From: an uncultured Prevotellaceae bacterium
GTDB taxonomy: Bacteria; Bacteroidota; Bacteroidia; Bacteroidales; Bacteroidaceae
Reading direction: 5' to 3'
Length of the DNA: 64,000 nt
NCBI GenBank assembly: GCA_900321965.1
Contig: ONYA01000010.1
Location: 1 to 64,000 of the forward strand
Shown here: piece by piece, positions 33,690-41,398 of the stretch
Numbering within the stretch: the stretch's first letter is position 1
Layout of the letters: the number at the start of each line of letters is the position of its first letter
The notes under the pieces: generated by a model
Told to the model about the DNA's origin: nothing
Databases searched by the model: none
The model's input: only the letters and a program-made list of their open reading frames with translations
Position numbers and translations under genes: made by a program

Positions 33690-33764
33690 TACCTTTGCAG
33701 CGTGTTTTTCATAGTATTAGATTTAAGGTTAACAAAGGTTGGGGCTTAGCGAAGCCCCTTTTTT
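33690..33764 (+). ncRNA. Short transcript with its own promoter and terminator
   Basis: TACCTTTG at 33690-33697 is followed at once by an intrinsic terminator: GGGGCTT/AAGCCCC with loop AGCG (33741-33758) and six T residues. The predicted RNA is about 60 nt and holds no open frame. Its body includes AGTATTAGATTTAAGGTTAA. It is either a small RNA or the attenuated leader of the aquaporin gene, whose own promoter lies just downstream. Confidence 0.6.
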
Positions 33765-33775
33765 ATGCCCAAAAG

Positions 33776-33807
33776 TTTGGAGCGTATTGTTTTTTTTATT
33801 ATTTTTG
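33776..33807 (+). promoter_or_regulatory. Aquaporin gene promoter
   Basis: TTTG (33776-33779) and TATTTTTG (33800-33807), 20 bp apart. The AAAAGTTTGGAGCGTATTG segment around the -33 box is shared with the ABC-transporter promoter at 63617-63635. Confidence 0.75.
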
Positions 33808-33825
33808 CAGGCGGAAATAAACTAA

Positions 33826-33884
33826 AAACATTAAACATTAAAGATTAAACATTAAACATTAAAGATTAAACATTAAAACATTAA
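33826..33884 (+). repeat. AT-rich tandem repeat in the aquaporin 5' leader
   Basis: Alternating ATTAAACATTAAAG and ATTAAACATTAAAC-like units, about four copies, fill the leader up to a few bases before the start codon. Such slippage-prone leaders could alter expression by copy number. Confidence 0.75.
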
Positions 33885-33889
33885 CGACT

Positions 33890-34567
33890 ATGAAAAAGTA
33901 TTTAGCAGAAATGGTGGGCACGATGGTGCTCGTACTGATGGGCTGCGGCGTCGCCGTGAGCCTGGGTTGTGACCCTGTTAACAACATTCCCGCCGTCGTC
34001 GGCACGGCTTTCGCCTTCGGTCTGGCTGTCGTCGCCATGGCCTACACCATTGGCGGCATCTCCGGTTGCCACATCAACCCGGCCATCACCCTGGGCTGCT
34101 TCCTCACCGGACGTATGGACGCCAAGGATTGCGGCATGTATATGCTGTTCCAGGTCATCGGTGCCTTCATCGGCTCGGCCCTGCTGGCCCTGCTGACGGC
34201 AAACGTTCCCGGACTGGAGGGTACGGGTGCCAACGACCTGCAGGCCAATGTCACCGTCCTCGGTGGTTTGCTGGCTGAGATTATCTTCACCTGCGTCTTC
34301 GTGCTCGTCGTGCTGGGTGCTACGTCGAAGACCAACGGTGCCACCAACAACTTCGCCGGTCTGGCCATCGGTCTGAGTCTGGTGTTAGTCCACCTCGTCT
34401 GCATCCGTTATACGGGTACGTCGGTGAACCCCGCCCGTTCCATCGCTCCCGCCGTCTTCCAGGGAGGCACCGCTCTCACCAACCTTTGGATTTTCATCGT
34501 CGGTCCCTTCGTTGGTGGTGCTCTGGCTGCTGCTGTCTGGAAGATGATACATCCCGCCAAGAACTAA
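33890..34567 (+). CDS. aqpZ: Aquaporin (MIP family)
   Basis: A 225-residue six-helix channel. Both NPA boxes are present: SGCHINPAITLG near residue 62 and GTSVNPARSIAPAVF near 180. Overall length and the NPAR second box fit a water-selective AqpZ type rather than a glycerol facilitator, which would carry a longer loop and NPARD. It sits in the cytoplasmic membrane and is monocistronic, followed by a non-coding region of about 0.9 kb. Confidence 0.93.
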   Translation: MKKYLAEMVGTMVLVLMGCGVAVSLGCDPVNNIPAVVGTAFAFGLAVVAMAYTIGGISGCHINPAITLGCFLTGRMDAKDCGMYMLFQVIGAFIGSALLALLTANVPGLEGTGANDLQANVTVLGGLLAEIIFTCVFVLVVLGATSKTNGATNNFAGLAIGLSLVLVHLVCIRYTGTSVNPARSIAPAVFQGGTALTNLWIFIVGPFVGGALAAAVWKMIHPAKN

Positions 34568-34657
34568 TCACGACCGTGATTGTAAGTTGAATACTGGGAG
34601 GGGATGTCGTTCGCGGCGTCCCCTCTCGCTTTTTCTATACAAGGAATTTTGCGTTTA

Positions 34658-35070
34658 AGGGTGTCAGGGTGACAGAACACCGATGTACAGGGCATATGCA
34701 CCCTTTTTCAAGGGTGACAAGGGTGACAGGAGGGTGACAGGTGTCCAAACCCGGACAAAGAGTGGCTTGGAGTAAAGACAAGATTCAAGTATAGTACCGA
34801 ATTCTCGAGAGAATTTAAGGCTTTATCGGTAGCAAACGTTTGCTTTATCGGTTCTAAAGCCCCGAATTCTCTCGAGAATTCAAAAGCCGTAAACGCGGCA
34901 TCTTCGTCTCGCGCCGTTATCGCCATCGGACGAGGTGGTAGTAAAAGCACCTGCTTTCACCCGTTTTTGTGCTGTGTGCGTCAACACCTGACACCCTCCT
35001 GTCACCCTTGTCACCCTTGAAAAAGGGTGCACAAGCCCTGTACATCGGCGTTCTGTCACCCTGACACCCT
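34658..35070. repeat. Composite giant palindrome (87-bp arms, nested hairpins)
   Basis: Outer arms at 34658-34744 and 34984-35070 are complementary over 87 bp with about four mismatches. They contain short GGGTGACA units in tandem. The 240-bp centre holds further nested inverted repeats. AATTCTCGAGAGAATT (34800-34815) is the exact complement of a segment at 34864-34881, and the perfect GCAAACGTTTGC is at 34832-34843 between two TTTATCGGT copies. No credible gene lies inside. This looks like a miniature mobile element or a structured RNA. A second element of the same design is at 62412-62706. Confidence 0.85.
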
Positions 35071-35207
35071 ATTTCGTATAATTCTTAGTGTAAGTGAGCG
35101 TTCAGCCATTCGATTGAACTCATGATTGTTCACGGGATATTGTCGACGGTTAAAGGCTCTGTTTGCATTTTCTTTCCCTTTTTCTTGTTTGCTCCAATTC
35201 TTTTTAC

Positions 35208-35215
35208 TAACTTTG
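35208..35215 (+). promoter_or_regulatory. Promoter -7 box of the structured RNA candidate
   Basis: TAACTTTG, a TAnnTTTG match, 6 bp before the first base of the folded region. A TTG-containing -33 candidate is about 20 bp upstream. Confidence 0.6.
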
Positions 35216-35220
35216 TCCCC

Positions 35221-35440
35221 TGAACGCTGGCGTATGCCTCAGAGGAGGTGTCGGCGCGACTTTAGTGGGTGAATAGATAGTTGTATCTATATTCTATAGA
35301 AGCTCATCCAAAAATTCCGACCAGAATTGTAACAGGGCTTCGTGGAATCGGGATACACCTTTACATAAGGTGTGCCCGTTCCTTTATGTTCCTGTTACAG
35401 GTCTCTTTGGTCGGATACCTTGGGTGAAGCATAAATGTGA
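35221..35440 (+). ncRNA. Structured RNA candidate (three-way junction, about 200 nt)
   Basis: A closing stem pairs TATGCCTCA (35233-35241) with TGAAGCATA (35425-35433, one mismatch) and AGGTG (35246-35250) with TACCT (35416-35420). Inside are two hairpins. The first is a short one (ATAGATA-GTTG-TATCTAT, about 35273-35290). The second is a long one built from TCCGACCA/TGGTCGGA (35316/35408), GTAACAGG/CCTGTTAC (35329/35391) and ACACCTT/AAGGTGT (35355/35367), separated by internal loops. It has its own promoter and no open frame. The long irregular stem recalls 6S RNA, but I cannot name a family; a cis-acting leader of the following methyltransferase genes is also possible. Confidence 0.6.
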
Positions 35441-35502
35441 ACGTGGTACACTTTCTTTGTATCTGCACTTTGATATCGTTTCACGTAAAAATCCGACCAA
35501 TT

Positions 35503-36189
35503 ATGAACGTAACGGACGATAAGCAAGAGAGGCAGGTAGTGTCACGGCAACGCGTGGCCGACCATGGCGAGGTGTATACCGCCAAGAGGGAGGTGAACGC
35601 GATGCTCGACTTGGTGAAGGAAGAGACGGAGCGTATTGACTCCCGATTCCTGGAGCCTGCCTGTGGCAATGGAAACTTCCTCGTAGAAATACTGAGCAGG
35701 AAGATGGAGACGGTGCGGCGGCAATACAGTCGAAACCGCTTTGAATACGACCAGGCTTCGGCAGTGGCCGTCAGCTCGATGTATGGCGTAGAGTTGCTGC
35801 CCGACAATGTGGAGGCTTGCCGCCAGCGCCTGATGAATCAGTATCTTGAAACCTACCGGGAGCATCAGCATGTGGATGCCTCGCCGGAATTGGAGCGATG
35901 CATCCGTTTCCTGCTGCGCAAGAACATCCTTTGTGGCGATGCGCTCACCATGCTTCAGAACAACGGAGAGCCTATCACCTTCTGCGAATGGACGTTCATT
36001 GGCACCAACGGCAAGGTGAAGCGGCGCGACTTTGAACTGTCGGAACTGCTGAAGAATGTGGAGTACGACAAACCAAAGGCTGGCGAGGAGGGCCTGCTCT
36101 TTGCTGACACGGGTGAGCCAACCTTTGTCCACCTGCCCAAACGGGAATACCCTTTGACCGACTACCTAAAACTGCCCGACTATGAATAA
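35503..36189 (+). CDS. N6-adenine DNA methyltransferase-like subunit
   Basis: A 228-residue protein from the MNVTDDKQE start; an upstream in-frame ATG at 35437 would run through non-coding sequence. It carries a SAM-binding motif (FLEPACGNGNFLVEIL, about residues 46-61) and YGVELLPDNVEACRQRL, but no NPPY catalytic motif. The next gene has NPPY and overlaps it by 8 bp, so the two likely work together. It is the first gene of the restriction-like island and may be controlled by the structured RNA upstream. Confidence 0.75.
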   Translation: MNVTDDKQERQVVSRQRVADHGEVYTAKREVNAMLDLVKEETERIDSRFLEPACGNGNFLVEILSRKMETVRRQYSRNRFEYDQASAVAVSSMYGVELLPDNVEACRQRLMNQYLETYREHQHVDASPELERCIRFLLRKNILCGDALTMLQNNGEPITFCEWTFIGTNGKVKRRDFELSELLKNVEYDKPKAGEEGLLFADTGEPTFVHLPKREYPLTDYLKLPDYE

Positions 36190-37687
36190 TCATTTGAATT
36201 ACAACCCCGACGTGTTGTCATGTCTTGCTAACCTTAGCAACGACGAGGTGTTCACACCACCGCAGTTAGCCAATCAGATGCTCGACATGCTGCCGCAGGA
36301 ACTATTTCGCAGTCCCAACACGAAGTTCCTTGACCCTTGTACAAAGAGTGGCGTTTTTCTGCGAGAGATTGCCAAACGGCTGATTGAGGGCTTGGCCGAC
36401 AAGATTCCCGACCTGCAAGAACGCATCGACCACATCATGCACCATCAGCTTTATGGCATCGCCATCACCCGTCTGACATCGTTGATGAGCCGCCGTAGTC
36501 TCTATTGCTCGAAGAATGCCAGCGGCAAATACAGCATCTCGCAGTTCGACGACGAGGATGGTAACATCCGCTATCGCGACATCCGACATACATGGGTGCA
36601 AGGCAAGTGCCAGTATTGCGGTGCCAGCCAAGAGGTCTATGACCGAGGCGACGATTTGGAGTCCCATGCTTACGAGTTTATTCACACAGACAATCCTAAT
36701 ACATTATATAATAATATGACTTTCGATGTAATTATCGGCAATCCGCCGTACCAATTAGAAGACGGAGGAGGAAGAGATTCTGCTGCAATTCCTCTATATA
36801 ATAAGTTTGTTACCCAAGCAAAGAAACTGTCTCCTCATCATATGATAATGATAATTCCTGCACGTTGGTACTCAGGAGGGCGTGGACTTGATGATTTCAG
36901 AGACGAAATGATTAATGATATGCGCATAAAAGCATTATGTGACTTCCCTGAAACCAATGATTGCTTTCCTGGCTTAAACATTCGCGGTGGTATTTGCTAT
37001 TTCTTGTGGGACAGAGACTATCATGGAAAGTGCAAAATAACCAATTTCATTAAGGGAGAAAAAAACGAAGCCGTAAGATACTTGAAAGAGAAAGATTGCC
37101 CAATCTTAATTCGATATAATCAATCCATATCAATTCTACATAAAGTTCAGAATTTCAAAGAACAAACACTCAATCATTTTGTAAGTGTCAGCAGACCCTT
37201 TGGTATGCGATCTAATTTTACCCAGTTTGTGCTTCATAAGGACGAAAGAAACTATATCAGACTTTACAGATTTGGCGATAATGGTTATGTTTCTATAGAT
37301 AAAATTACAAATAACAACCAATTAGTTAATCAATACAAAGTTATTGTATCTAAAGCAAGCCCTGGAGGTGATGAATATCCTCATTCAATAGTTAGCACTC
37401 CAATTATATCAGAGCCAAACTCCGTTTGTACAGAAACATATCTTGTAATAAAAGCAGTTTCTTCTAGAGAACAAGCGGTGAATTTAATATCATATATAAA
37501 AACAAGGTTCTTTAGGTTCATGATGTCTTTGGTGAAGAATACTCAAAATATATCTAGAGGTAGTTACATGTTCGTTCCCCTCCAAGACTTCTCGAAACCT
37601 TGGACGGACGAGGAGCTATATAAGAAGTACGGACTGACGGACGAGGAAATCCAGTTCATCGAGTCGATGATTCGCCCAATGGAGTAA
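36182..37687 (+). CDS. Eco57I-type DNA methyltransferase (restriction-modification)
   Basis: A 501-residue protein. FTPPQLANQMLDMLPQ and FLDPCTKSGVFLREIAKRL give a motif-I-like segment. A four-cysteine-like insertion (SLYCSKN ... GKCQYCGA) precedes the catalytic FDVIIGNPPYQLEDGG. The C-terminal half is a probable target-recognition region, ending with KPWTDEELYKKYGLTDEEIQFIESMI. It should methylate adenine within a specific site and protect host DNA from the GIY-YIG helicase-nuclease encoded downstream. Base composition falls sharply from about 36700 to 37560, so the recognition part may have been exchanged. Confidence 0.88.
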   Translation: MNNHLNYNPDVLSCLANLSNDEVFTPPQLANQMLDMLPQELFRSPNTKFLDPCTKSGVFLREIAKRLIEGLADKIPDLQERIDHIMHHQLYGIAITRLTSLMSRRSLYCSKNASGKYSISQFDDEDGNIRYRDIRHTWVQGKCQYCGASQEVYDRGDDLESHAYEFIHTDNPNTLYNNMTFDVIIGNPPYQLEDGGGRDSAAIPLYNKFVTQAKKLSPHHMIMIIPARWYSGGRGLDDFRDEMINDMRIKALCDFPETNDCFPGLNIRGGICYFLWDRDYHGKCKITNFIKGEKNEAVRYLKEKDCPILIRYNQSISILHKVQNFKEQTLNHFVSVSRPFGMRSNFTQFVLHKDERNYIRLYRFGDNGYVSIDKITNNNQLVNQYKVIVSKASPGGDEYPHSIVSTPIISEPNSVCTETYLVIKAVSSREQAVNLISYIKTRFFRFMMSLVKNTQNISRGSYMFVPLQDFSKPWTDEELYKKYGLTDEEIQFIESMIRPME

Positions 37688-37760
37688 AAAAGAAAACAAT
37701 AACAACGGCGCTCTTTGAAAAGTTTTGATTGGAAATTTTGGAAGTTTAGGAAATACTTCG

Positions 37761-37768
37761 TATCTTTG
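37761..37768 (+). promoter_or_regulatory. Promoter -7 box of the kinase-like/small-ORF locus 1
   Basis: TATCTTTG, 25-29 bp before the two alternative start codons at 37793 and 37797. Confidence 0.6.
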
Positions 37769-37792
37769 CATCGCAAACGTATAAAGACTGTA

Positions 37793-38485
37793 ATGGATGG
37801 AGATAATTCTGAACGAATACCACAAGAAGGTGAATGCAGAAAAGTTGGCGAGTATGGCTTATTGGAAAGCGCATCCGCTGTCGCGCAGCGAGTCCTTGAG
37901 GAGATTGAGGCTCTTGCGGGAACAACGGCTTGCAAGTCAGTCCAACTGGTAAGGCTCAAGAAATGGGCACAGGAGCAGGGCTGTTGGTTTGAAGATCGCG
38001 ATCTGTTTGGTGATTTCTTTGACCGAGGGTCAGAGAATGAGACATATTTATCAACTAATGGCAACGAAATCATTAAGCTAAACGATTTTCGTTATTCTGA
38101 TGACAACCTCTCTTCTTTCTTTGAACGCATCAAGGCACACAACAAGTATTTCCCTGATTGTGCTTATCGTATGATAGGTTTTGGCGAGAACAGTGATGGA
38201 AAAATATGTGCTGTTTTAGTACAAAGGTTCGTACATTCAGTTCGTCTTGCTACTACGCAGGAGATTCACGATGAGTTCATTCGTTTAGGTTTCTACCCTG
38301 AAGACAATGGAGAATACTACACCAACGGGCAGCATGACATCTTTGATGCCGTTGATGGCAATGTTCTGATTGGAGATGACGGGTATGTGTACTTCATAGA
38401 TACTATCATTTATCCATCCGATACCGGCGGTTACGACATCTACCGCAGTCTTTCACCTCATTACAGTAATTCCAGTCAGACTTGA
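37793..38485 (+). CDS. Kinase-like (polyvalent protein kinase-type) protein 1
   Basis: A frame of 230 codons from the ATG at 37793. Only the part after about 37946 resembles the Bacteroidota polyvalent-kinase-like family: QGCWFEDRDLFGDFFDRGSE, ENETYLSTNGNEIIKLND (lysine of the ATP site), FPDCAYRMIGFGEN and DGNVLIGDDGYVYFIDTII (DFG-like aspartate). The catalytic-loop histidine is missing. Its first 50 codons overlap, in another frame, a small gene (37797-37952) that is conserved elsewhere in the window. The true start of the kinase-like protein is therefore unclear; no standard start codon exists at the end of the small gene. It is homologous to the protein at 41399-42172. Confidence 0.6.
   Translation: MDGDNSERIPQEGECRKVGEYGLLESASAVAQRVLEEIEALAGTTACKSVQLVRLKKWAQEQGCWFEDRDLFGDFFDRGSENETYLSTNGNEIIKLNDFRYSDDNLSSFFERIKAHNKYFPDCAYRMIGFGENSDGKICAVLVQRFVHSVRLATTQEIHDEFIRLGFYPEDNGEYYTNGQHDIFDAVDGNVLIGDDGYVYFIDTIIYPSDTGGYDIYRSLSPHYSNSSQT
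37797..37952 (+). CDS. Small basic protein (51 residues) overlapping kinase-like gene 1
   Basis: MEIILNEYHKKVNAE opens a 51-residue frame ending near LREQRLASQSNW. It is strongly similar to the 57-residue frame at 42175-42348 (shared ILN-YHKKVNAE, AYWK-HPL and LRRLRLLREQRLA). Conservation in this frame shows that it is a real gene. It lies wholly within the open kinase-like frame, which is in the -1 frame relative to it. The protein is helical and arginine-rich; function unknown. Confidence 0.7.
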   Translation: MEIILNEYHKKVNAEKLASMAYWKAHPLSRSESLRRLRLLREQRLASQSNW

Positions 38486-38516
38486 ACATTGAGCGCCATA
38501 ACAAAACGATCAAGTT

Positions 38517-41030
38517 ATGGCAACAACACAGAATTATTTCCCACGGAAGTCGGAGTCGGCTCCGATAATTTATGCTTACGAGGATAAATACGACCCCAAT
38601 CTAAAGGGCATCCTGAAGGTGGGCTATACCACTATTGGTGTGCAGGAACGTGTGCGCCAGCAGTATAACATCGTTCGGCCTGGCGAGCCTCCGTACCGCA
38701 TATTGGTAGAAGAGTCGGCCATGCGACAGGACGGTACGGCATTTATGGACCACGACGTCCATCGGATGTTGGTCAAGATGGGGTGCCAGAACATTGAAGG
38801 CGAGTGGTATCGCTGCACGCCCCAGCAGGTCAGGGCTGCCATCGTAGCCGTCAGGGAACGGATGGATGTGGCATGGAACCGTGACAAGACTTTCGGCATA
38901 CGCCCAGAGCAAAAACGGGCGGTTGACAAGACGGCCGCCTACTTCGACAGCTACAAGTCGGAAGCCGGCCGCGTCCCTCACTTCCTGTGGAACTGCAAGA
39001 TGCGCTTCGGTAAGACATTTACTACTTATCAATTGGCGCTGAGGATGGGTTGGCGGCGCATGCTGGTGCTGACGTTCAAGCCGGCCGTGGCTCATGCGTG
39101 GGAAGAGGACCTGATGACGCATGTAGATTTTGACGGATGGCAGTTCATTGCCCGTAGTCAGGAGGTGTCGATTGATTATCAGTTTGAGCATGCCGACCAG
39201 TCGAAACCGATGGTGGTGTTTGGCTCGTTCCAGGACTTTCTCGGCAAGAATACGGCTAATGGCGGCATGAAACTGAAGCACGAATGGGCGCGGGCGTTCA
39301 ACTGGGACTGCATCGTGCTCGACGAATACCACTACGGCGCCTGGCGTGAGAACGCAAAGGAGTTGATTGGCGTGAGCGAGGACCTGGGCAGCGAGATTGA
39401 GAATCCCGACTACTTCGATGAAGACCTGATTCCTATTACCGCTAATCATTATCTCTATTTGTCGGGGACGCCCTTCCGCGCCATTGCGTCAGGAGAGTTC
39501 ATTGAGGAACAGATTTACAACTGGACTTACTCTGACGAGCAGCGGGCAAAGGAGGACTGGGGCGACAAGCCAGGCAATCCCTACGCCTCGCTGCCGAAGA
39601 TGGTGCTGCTGACCTATCAGCTGCCGGCGGAAATATCAAGAGTGGCTGAAGAGGGGGAGTTTGATGAGTTTGACCTGAACTCATTCTTTGAGGCTGAGGG
39701 CAAAGGCGAAGAAGCCGTGTTCAAGCATCATGATGAGGTACAGAAGTGGCTCGACATGCTACGCGGGCAATATCTGCCCACCTCTGTGAACGACCTAAAG
39801 GCAGGAAACCGAAAGCCCCCTTTGCCTTTCCTCAACGGCGACCTCTATTCGAACATGAACCATACGCTTTGGTTCCTGCCAAACGTGGCCTCATGCTTCG
39901 CCATGCGCAACCTGCTGACGGAACTGCAGAACACCTTCTATCACGACTATCGGCTCATTGTCTGTGCCGGAACAAAGGCCGGCATCGGCCAGCAGGCATT
40001 GCCTCCAGTAGAGAAAGCTATGTCGCACCCTGACCCGCTGCATTGCAAGACCATCACGCTGACCTGCGGCAAACTGACGACGGGTGTCACCGTCCGCCCC
40101 TGGACGGGCATCTTCATGCTACGTGACACGTCGTCGCCAGAAACCTATTTCCAGTCGGCTTTCCGGGTGCAGTCGCCGTGGACGATTACTAACTGCGACG
40201 GCTTGCATCCCAACCAAGTGGAGATACTGAAGAAGGTGTGCTACGTGTTCGACTTCTCGCCTAACCGTGCCCTGCGGAAGGTGGCCGACTACTCCTGCCA
40301 GCTGAACGTGGAGGAGGGGAACCCGGAGAAGTGCGTGGACGACTTCATCAAGTTCCTGCCTGTGCTCTGTTATGAGAACGGCGTGATGAAGGCTCTGTCA
40401 GCCAGCGACGTGCTGGACATGGCCATGAACAACACGTCGGCCACGCTTCTGGCGCGCCGCTGGGAGAGTGCACTGCTGGTGAATGTTGACAACTTCACGC
40501 TTCAGCGATTGATGAACAATCAGGATGCTATGGCTGCTCTGATGAAGATTGAGGGTTTCCGCTCGCTGAACCAGGACATTGAGACCATCATCAACAAGAC
40601 CGATGCCATCAAGAAAAAGCGGAAGGAACGCGAAGAGGGTCTTACCAAAAAGGAGAAAAAAGAACTCTCTGACGCCGAGAAGGAAATTAAGAGCAAGCGC
40701 CGACAGATACAGGAGAAACTGATGAAGTTTGCCACGCGTATTCCTATATTCATGTATCTGACAGACTATCGGGAGTACTCCTTGAAAGATGTCATCCTGC
40801 AATTAGAACCCAAATTGTTTGAGCGCGTAACAGGACTTACCAAGCAGGACTTTTCCCTGCTGGTCAGTCTGAACGTCTTCAACGAGGCGCTGATGAACGA
40901 TGCCGTCTATAAGTTCAAGCGCTATGAGGACTCCAGCCTTTCATACGCGGGAGTTGACAAACACGCAGGCGAGCAACAGGTGGGCGGCTACAGTACCGTC
41001 ATCACGGTTGAGGAGTATCTGAAGTCGTAG
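38517..41030 (+). CDS. GIY-YIG nuclease/SF2 helicase restriction-type protein
   Basis: An 837-residue protein. Residues about 15-110 form a GIY-YIG/T5orf172-like nuclease domain: IIYAYEDKYDPNLKGILKVG, YTTIGVQERVRQQY and GEWYRC. An SF2 helicase follows: Walker A variant MRFGKTFTTYQLAL, DEYH box VLDEYHYGAW, LSGTPF (motif III) and the motif VI-like YFQSAFRVQSPW. A charged coiled coil (KKKRKEREEGLTKKEKKELS) lies near residues 690-730. With the two methyltransferase genes upstream it looks like the restriction arm of an ATP-dependent restriction-modification system of type I/III-like logic. The kinase-like gene sits between them. Confidence 0.85.
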   Translation: MATTQNYFPRKSESAPIIYAYEDKYDPNLKGILKVGYTTIGVQERVRQQYNIVRPGEPPYRILVEESAMRQDGTAFMDHDVHRMLVKMGCQNIEGEWYRCTPQQVRAAIVAVRERMDVAWNRDKTFGIRPEQKRAVDKTAAYFDSYKSEAGRVPHFLWNCKMRFGKTFTTYQLALRMGWRRMLVLTFKPAVAHAWEEDLMTHVDFDGWQFIARSQEVSIDYQFEHADQSKPMVVFGSFQDFLGKNTANGGMKLKHEWARAFNWDCIVLDEYHYGAWRENAKELIGVSEDLGSEIENPDYFDEDLIPITANHYLYLSGTPFRAIASGEFIEEQIYNWTYSDEQRAKEDWGDKPGNPYASLPKMVLLTYQLPAEISRVAEEGEFDEFDLNSFFEAEGKGEEAVFKHHDEVQKWLDMLRGQYLPTSVNDLKAGNRKPPLPFLNGDLYSNMNHTLWFLPNVASCFAMRNLLTELQNTFYHDYRLIVCAGTKAGIGQQALPPVEKAMSHPDPLHCKTITLTCGKLTTGVTVRPWTGIFMLRDTSSPETYFQSAFRVQSPWTITNCDGLHPNQVEILKKVCYVFDFSPNRALRKVADYSCQLNVEEGNPEKCVDDFIKFLPVLCYENGVMKALSASDVLDMAMNNTSATLLARRWESALLVNVDNFTLQRLMNNQDAMAALMKIEGFRSLNQDIETIINKTDAIKKKRKEREEGLTKKEKKELSDAEKEIKSKRRQIQEKLMKFATRIPIFMYLTDYREYSLKDVILQLEPKLFERVTGLTKQDFSLLVSLNVFNEALMNDAVYKFKRYEDSSLSYAGVDKHAGEQQVGGYSTVITVEEYLKS

Positions 41031-41073
41031 GGCATGAATGGTTATTACTCGCATCAGAGCCTGCTACAGTGAG

Positions 41074-41120
41074 GCCAGCACGAGGCGTAATTCTTCCCAT
41101 TGCACGTCGGGGGGACAGAG
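41074..41120. repeat. 47-bp copy of the 3' end of the Pif1-like helicase gene
   Basis: Identical but for one base to 42605-42651, which encodes (minus strand) the helicase residues LCPPDVQWEELRLVLA. It starts within 45 bp of the helicase-nuclease stop. It looks like an attachment-site-type duplication or a recombination scar. Confidence 0.85.
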
Positions 41121-41327
41121 AAAGTGCTGATAACTCGCGAGTATTATCCTGAAAAGACTTTGGCAGAGCTCTACGACCCAGATAAGATGCCACAGGATTT
41201 GCGTGAGGCCCATGCACGACTCGACGACATCGTGGAAAGCTGCTACCCAGGCTACCCCTTCGCCTCAGACGAAGCCCGACTGGAATGTCTGTTTAAACTC
41301 TACGAAAAGATGACGGCTGCGAAATAA
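41121..41327 (+). pseudogene. C-terminal remnant of a large DNA methyltransferase
   Basis: About 65 codons with LITREYYPEKTLAELYDPDK, LREAHARLDDIVESCYPG and ARLECLFKLYEKM. This is the characteristic end of YeeA/MmeI-like class I DNA methyltransferases of 900 residues or more. Everything before it is missing; the sequence fuses directly to the 47-bp duplication. Confidence 0.75.
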
Positions 41328-41362
41328 TCACTTGATTTCTTGGAAAAACCAAAAAGACTTTG

Positions 41363-41370
41363 TAAATTTG
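41363..41370 (+). promoter_or_regulatory. Promoter -7 box of kinase-like locus 2
   Basis: TAAATTTG, 28 bp before the ATG at 41399; a TTG at 41340-41342 is 20 bp upstream. Confidence 0.6.
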
Positions 41371-41398
41371 CAGCGTTAAACTCAAAATGGCTCAATGA

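Noticed and set aside
34708..34950. 80-codon frame inside the 34.7-kb palindrome
   Set aside because: The frame runs through the inverted arms and shows no protein features; the region is a repeat element.
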